Assembly (NCBI GenBank): GCA_031177735.1
Contig: JAPSKJ010000090.1
Location: 1-7,943 of the forward strand
Length of the DNA stretch: 7,943 bases
Direction: 5' to 3'
DNA from: Nocardioides sp.
Lineage (GTDB): Bacteria > Actinomycetota > Actinomycetes > Propionibacteriales > Nocardioidaceae
In this document: in pieces, positions 6,263 through 7,943 of the stretch
Layout: every line of letters starts with the position of its first letter
How positions within the stretch are numbered: the first letter of the stretch is position 1
The notes under the pieces: model-generated
What the model was told of the DNA's origin: nothing
The model's database searches: none
What the model saw: only the letters and a program-made list of their open reading frames with translations
Translations under genes and position numbers: made by a program

Positions 6263-7198
6263 ATGCTTCCGAGCCGGATACTCCCAGCCCTCGTGGGCAC
6301 AGCCGTCGTCGGGGGCGGCGCGCTGACGGCGTACGCGATGGCGGAGGCGCGGCGGTTCGTGCTGCGTGAGGTCACCGTGCCGGTGCTGCCCCAGGGCGCC
6401 GACCCGCTGCGGGTGCTGCACCTCAGCGACATCCACCTCACCCCGGCGCAGCAGCGCAAACGGGACTGGCTCTCCGGTCTCGCGCTGCTGCGGCCCGATC
6501 TCGTGGTCAACACCGGCGACAACCTGGCCCACCAGCAGTCGGTGCCGGCGCTGCTCGACTCGCTCGGCACCCTGCTCGACGTGCCCGGCGTGTTCGTGCT
6601 GGGCTCCAACGACTACTACGCCCCCAGGCTCCGCAACCCGCTGAAGTACCTCCTTCCCGACGACGGCAAGCGCCACACCGACGGGGCGCAGCTGCCCTGG
6701 CGGGACCTGGTCGCCGGGTTCGACAAGGCGGGTTGGGCCGACCTCACCAACACCCGTGCGACCCTCGAGGTCGGCGGCCTGCGGCTCGCCTTCGCGGGCG
6801 TCGACGACCCGCATCTGGAGCTCGACCGCCTGGACCGGGTGGCCGGCCCCGCCGACCCGGAGGCCGACCTCCGGCTCGGCGTCGCGCACGCGCCGTACCT
6901 GCGTGTGCTCGACCAGTTCGCCGCCGACGGTTACGACGCCATCCTGGCCGGGCACACCCACGGCGGGCAGGTGTGCCTCCCCGGTGGCCGTGCGCTCACC
7001 ACGAACTGCGACCTCGACCCGGCCCGGGCCCGGGGCCTGCACCGCCACCCGGCCGACTCCCGCCCGGGGGACCGCGGGTCCTCCTGGCTGCACGTCTCGG
7101 CCGGCCTCGGCACCTCGCCCTACACCCGGGTCCGGGTCGCCTGCCGTCCCGAGGCGACCCTGCTCACGCTGGTGCCGGCAACGCCGCCACGGGGCTGA
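6263..7198 (+). CDS. Membrane-associated metallophosphoesterase (Rv3683/YkuE/YaeI-like)
   Basis: This 311-residue protein is a calcineurin-like phosphoesterase. The metal-ligand motifs appear in order: SDIH (D56, H58), GDN (D86), GSND (N116, D117, replacing the usual GNHD), AH (H209) and GHTHGGQ (H231, H233). GSNDYYAP in place of GNHD is usual for this actinobacterial group. A weak hydrophobic stretch (about 6-26) suggests a signal anchor. Arginines follow it (R30, R31, R35) with only R5 before it, so the side on which the catalytic domain lies is unclear. Relatives include B. subtilis YkuE and E. coli YaeI, which are membrane or wall associated; the true substrate is unknown. The M. tuberculosis homologue Rv3683 lies directly after ponA2, so proximity to the PBP is conserved. 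ATG 6263 is preferred; a TTG at 6245 would add six non-conserved residues. The gene probably ends its transcript before the tRNA promoter, but no strong hairpin is seen there. Confidence 0.92.
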   Translation: MLPSRILPALVGTAVVGGGALTAYAMAEARRFVLREVTVPVLPQGADPLRVLHLSDIHLTPAQQRKRDWLSGLALLRPDLVVNTGDNLAHQQSVPALLDSLGTLLDVPGVFVLGSNDYYAPRLRNPLKYLLPDDGKRHTDGAQLPWRDLVAGFDKAGWADLTNTRATLEVGGLRLAFAGVDDPHLELDRLDRVAGPADPEADLRLGVAHAPYLRVLDQFAADGYDAILAGHTHGGQVCLPGGRALTTNCDLDPARARGLHRHPADSRPGDRGSSWLHVSAGLGTSPYTRVRVACRPEATLLTLVPATPPRG

Positions 7199-7205
7199 GC
7201 CCCGA

Positions 7206-7236
7206 TTACGAGTGCGTGTCCCTGCTCCGGTATGCT
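7206..7236 (+). promoter_or_regulatory. Probable promoter of tRNA-Pro
   Basis: TATGCT (7231-7236) is a good -10 hexamer. TTACGA (7206-7211) is a weak -35 at 19-bp spacing. Transcription would start near 7243 and leave a 5' leader of about 33 nt to be cut by RNase P. It lies immediately after the phosphoesterase stop codon. Confidence 0.5.
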
Positions 7237-7275
7237 CCCGTGCTTGTGAGCCCGGCCCCGGCCGGACCCACGGAT

Positions 7276-7352
<77 letters not shown>

Positions 7353-7369
7353 CGGTCCCGAGAGCGAAG

Positions 7370-7402
7370 ACCCCCGCCGGCCCGGCGGGGGTTTCGTCTT
7401 TT
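7370..7402 (+). terminator. Strong intrinsic terminator after tRNA-Pro
   Basis: A 10-bp perfect stem, ACCCCCGCCG (7370-7379) with CGGCGGGGGT (7383-7392), closes a GCC loop. It is followed by a T-rich stretch, TTTCGTCTTTT. It begins 18 bases after the tRNA CCA and is the classic rho-independent form. Confidence 0.88.
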
Positions 7403-7422
7403 CCGCAGGCGTCAGGCGACCC

Positions 7423-7478
7423 CGGTCGCGGCTTCCCCTCGAGCGCGGCGTGGGGCGGCCTCCCCCCGGCCGCGACCG
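7423..7478. repeat. 10-bp inverted repeat enclosing a small G/C hairpin
   Basis: CGGTCGCGGC (7423-7432) is the exact reverse complement of GCCGCGACCG (7469-7478). Inside, GGGG (7452-7455) can pair with CCCC (7462-7465). The 56-nt unit could fold as a stem with an inner hairpin. It lies 20 bases past the tRNA terminator. It might be a backup terminator, a structured RNA or a chance product of high GC. Confidence 0.35.
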
Positions 7479-7563
7479 CGGATGAGGGGCTTCATCACTC
7501 GTCGAAAGCGCTCTCGGATGCGCGCCCTCGTGGCTGGTCGAGGCACGCTGACCAGGCGTCACC

Positions 7564-7589
7564 GTTTTCAGTTCGCCCGTTCCGGGCAC
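7564..7589 (+). promoter_or_regulatory. Possible SigB/SigF-type promoter for the small membrane protein
   Basis: GTTT (7564-7567) is followed after 16 bases by GGGCAC (7584-7589). The known actinobacterial SigF/SigB pattern is GTTT, 14-17 bases, then GGGTAY, so this has one mismatch at the -10. It would place the mRNA start about 40 bases before the start codon. No better housekeeping promoter was seen upstream. Confidence 0.25.
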
Positions 7590-7620
7590 CGGTGCCCCCG
7601 ACAAGGGCCCCGAGTGCCCT
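7584..7620 (+). repeat. Two adjacent hairpins in the leader of the last gene
   Basis: GGGCACCGGTGCCC (7584-7597) is a perfect 14-bp palindrome. A similar unit, GGGCCCCGAGTGCCC (7605-7619), starts 21 bp further on and folds as AGGGC (7604-7608) with GCCCT (7616-7620). The second ends two bases before the ribosome binding site (7623-7630). The first GGGCAC can pair with either downstream GTGCCC (7592-7597 or 7614-7619), so alternative folds are possible. Confidence 0.4.
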
Positions 7621-7637
7621 ACGAAGGGAGCCTGACC

Positions 7638-7901
7638 ATGGGTATCGGAAGCGGCATCGTCCTGATCATCCTCGGACTGATCCTGATCTACGCGCTCGAA
7701 GTCGACATCCCAGGTGTCGGAGACGACGCCTTGGGCTGGATCCTGGTGCTCGGCGGCCTGGCGGTGGCGCTGATCTCCATCGCGATGATGGCCTCGCGCC
7801 GACGCGCCACCGCCGTGACGCGGACCACCGACTCGGCCGGCCGGGCGCAGGTCAGCGAGACCAGCGTGGAGGGCAACGACCCCTACAACCGCCCGCTGTG
7901 A
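7638..7901 (+). CDS. Small two-helix membrane protein, DUF6458-like
   Basis: This 87-residue protein starts MGIGSGIVLIILGLILIYAL, a first membrane helix at about 3-21. A short acidic linker follows (EVDIPGVGDD), then a second helix (about 32-52), an Arg cluster (RRR, 54-56) and a polar tail ending DPYNRPL. The positive cluster after helix 2 suggests that both ends face the cytoplasm. The pattern matches the DUF6458 family of actinobacterial membrane proteins by recall; no function is known. The ribosome binding site GAAGGGAG (7623-7630), seven bases ahead, fixes the start at ATG 7638. It is the only clear strong ribosome binding site outside the ATPase operon in this window. The gene has its own non-coding leader and is separated from the tRNA by a strong terminator, so it is transcribed alone or with genes beyond the right edge. 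Confidence 0.88.
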   Translation: MGIGSGIVLIILGLILIYALEVDIPGVGDDALGWILVLGGLAVALISIAMMASRRRATAVTRTTDSAGRAQVSETSVEGNDPYNRPL

Positions 7902-7943
7902 TCCACACCCAGTGAGCGCACCCGCGACCGCCGGAGCCCACCC

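Larger units (their letters stand above)
7403..7637. other. Non-coding stretch with structured elements
   Basis: No convincing gene lies between the tRNA terminator and the last gene. A plus-strand frame is open from 7482 into the last gene, but its residues are Arg-rich and unlike the family, and the ribosome binding site at 7623-7630 points to ATG 7638. The stretch holds a 10-bp inverted repeat (7423-7478), a possible stress-type promoter (7564-7589) and two adjacent hairpins (7584-7620). Confidence 0.6.

Noticed and set aside
7482..7637. Upstream extension of the last gene or a separate small protein
   Set aside because: Residues are Arg-rich and unlike the family, the region folds into hairpins, and a strong ribosome binding site precedes ATG 7638.

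Overview
The window is high-GC DNA (roughly 70% by eye) with dense, short-spaced genes. It looks like the chromosome of an actinobacterium. The gene set and the wording of the proteins fit a Nocardioides-like member of the Propionibacteriales; this placement is inferred from protein style and gene order, not from a search.

Layout, left to right. A VOC/glyoxalase-like protein runs off the left edge on the minus strand (1-614). It is divergent from an overlapping pair of Get3/ArsA-type ATPases on the plus strand (671-1669 and 1666-2877). The pair converges on a small WhiB-family iron-sulfur regulator (minus, 2880-3155). A 228-bp intergenic region then separates WhiB from a divergent class A penicillin-binding protein with one C-terminal PASTA domain (plus, 3384-5756). 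That gene converges on a GatB/YqeY-domain protein (minus, 5775-6236), which is divergent from a metallophosphoesterase (plus, 6263-7198). A tRNA-Pro(CGG) with its own promoter and a strong terminator follows (7276-7352). The window ends with a two-helix small membrane protein of the DUF6458 type (7638-7901).

The order ATPase A - ATPase B - WhiB - PASTA PBP - (YqeY) - metallophosphoesterase matches, from memory, M. tuberculosis Rv3679-Rv3680-whiB4-ponA2-Rv3683 and the Streptomyces wblA neighbourhood. It is therefore a conserved actinobacterial core locus rather than an island: no integrase, transposase, phage gene or CRISPR array is visible. What the genes do together is unsettled. A reasonable reading is an envelope/redox module: a Get3-like ATPase pair handling membrane-protein or metabolite traffic, a redox-sensing WhiB regulator, a bifunctional peptidoglycan synthase, and a membrane-associated phosphoesterase.

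The more interesting signals are small ones. The two ATPases split their catalytic motifs between them. A 26-bp palindrome contains both stop codons of two converging genes. TANNNT -10 hexamers sit 6-8 nt before three start codons, which suggests leaderless transcripts. Repeated GTGGGGACA elements lie in front of whiB. A structured leader precedes the last gene. I found no clear sign of a wholly new system.
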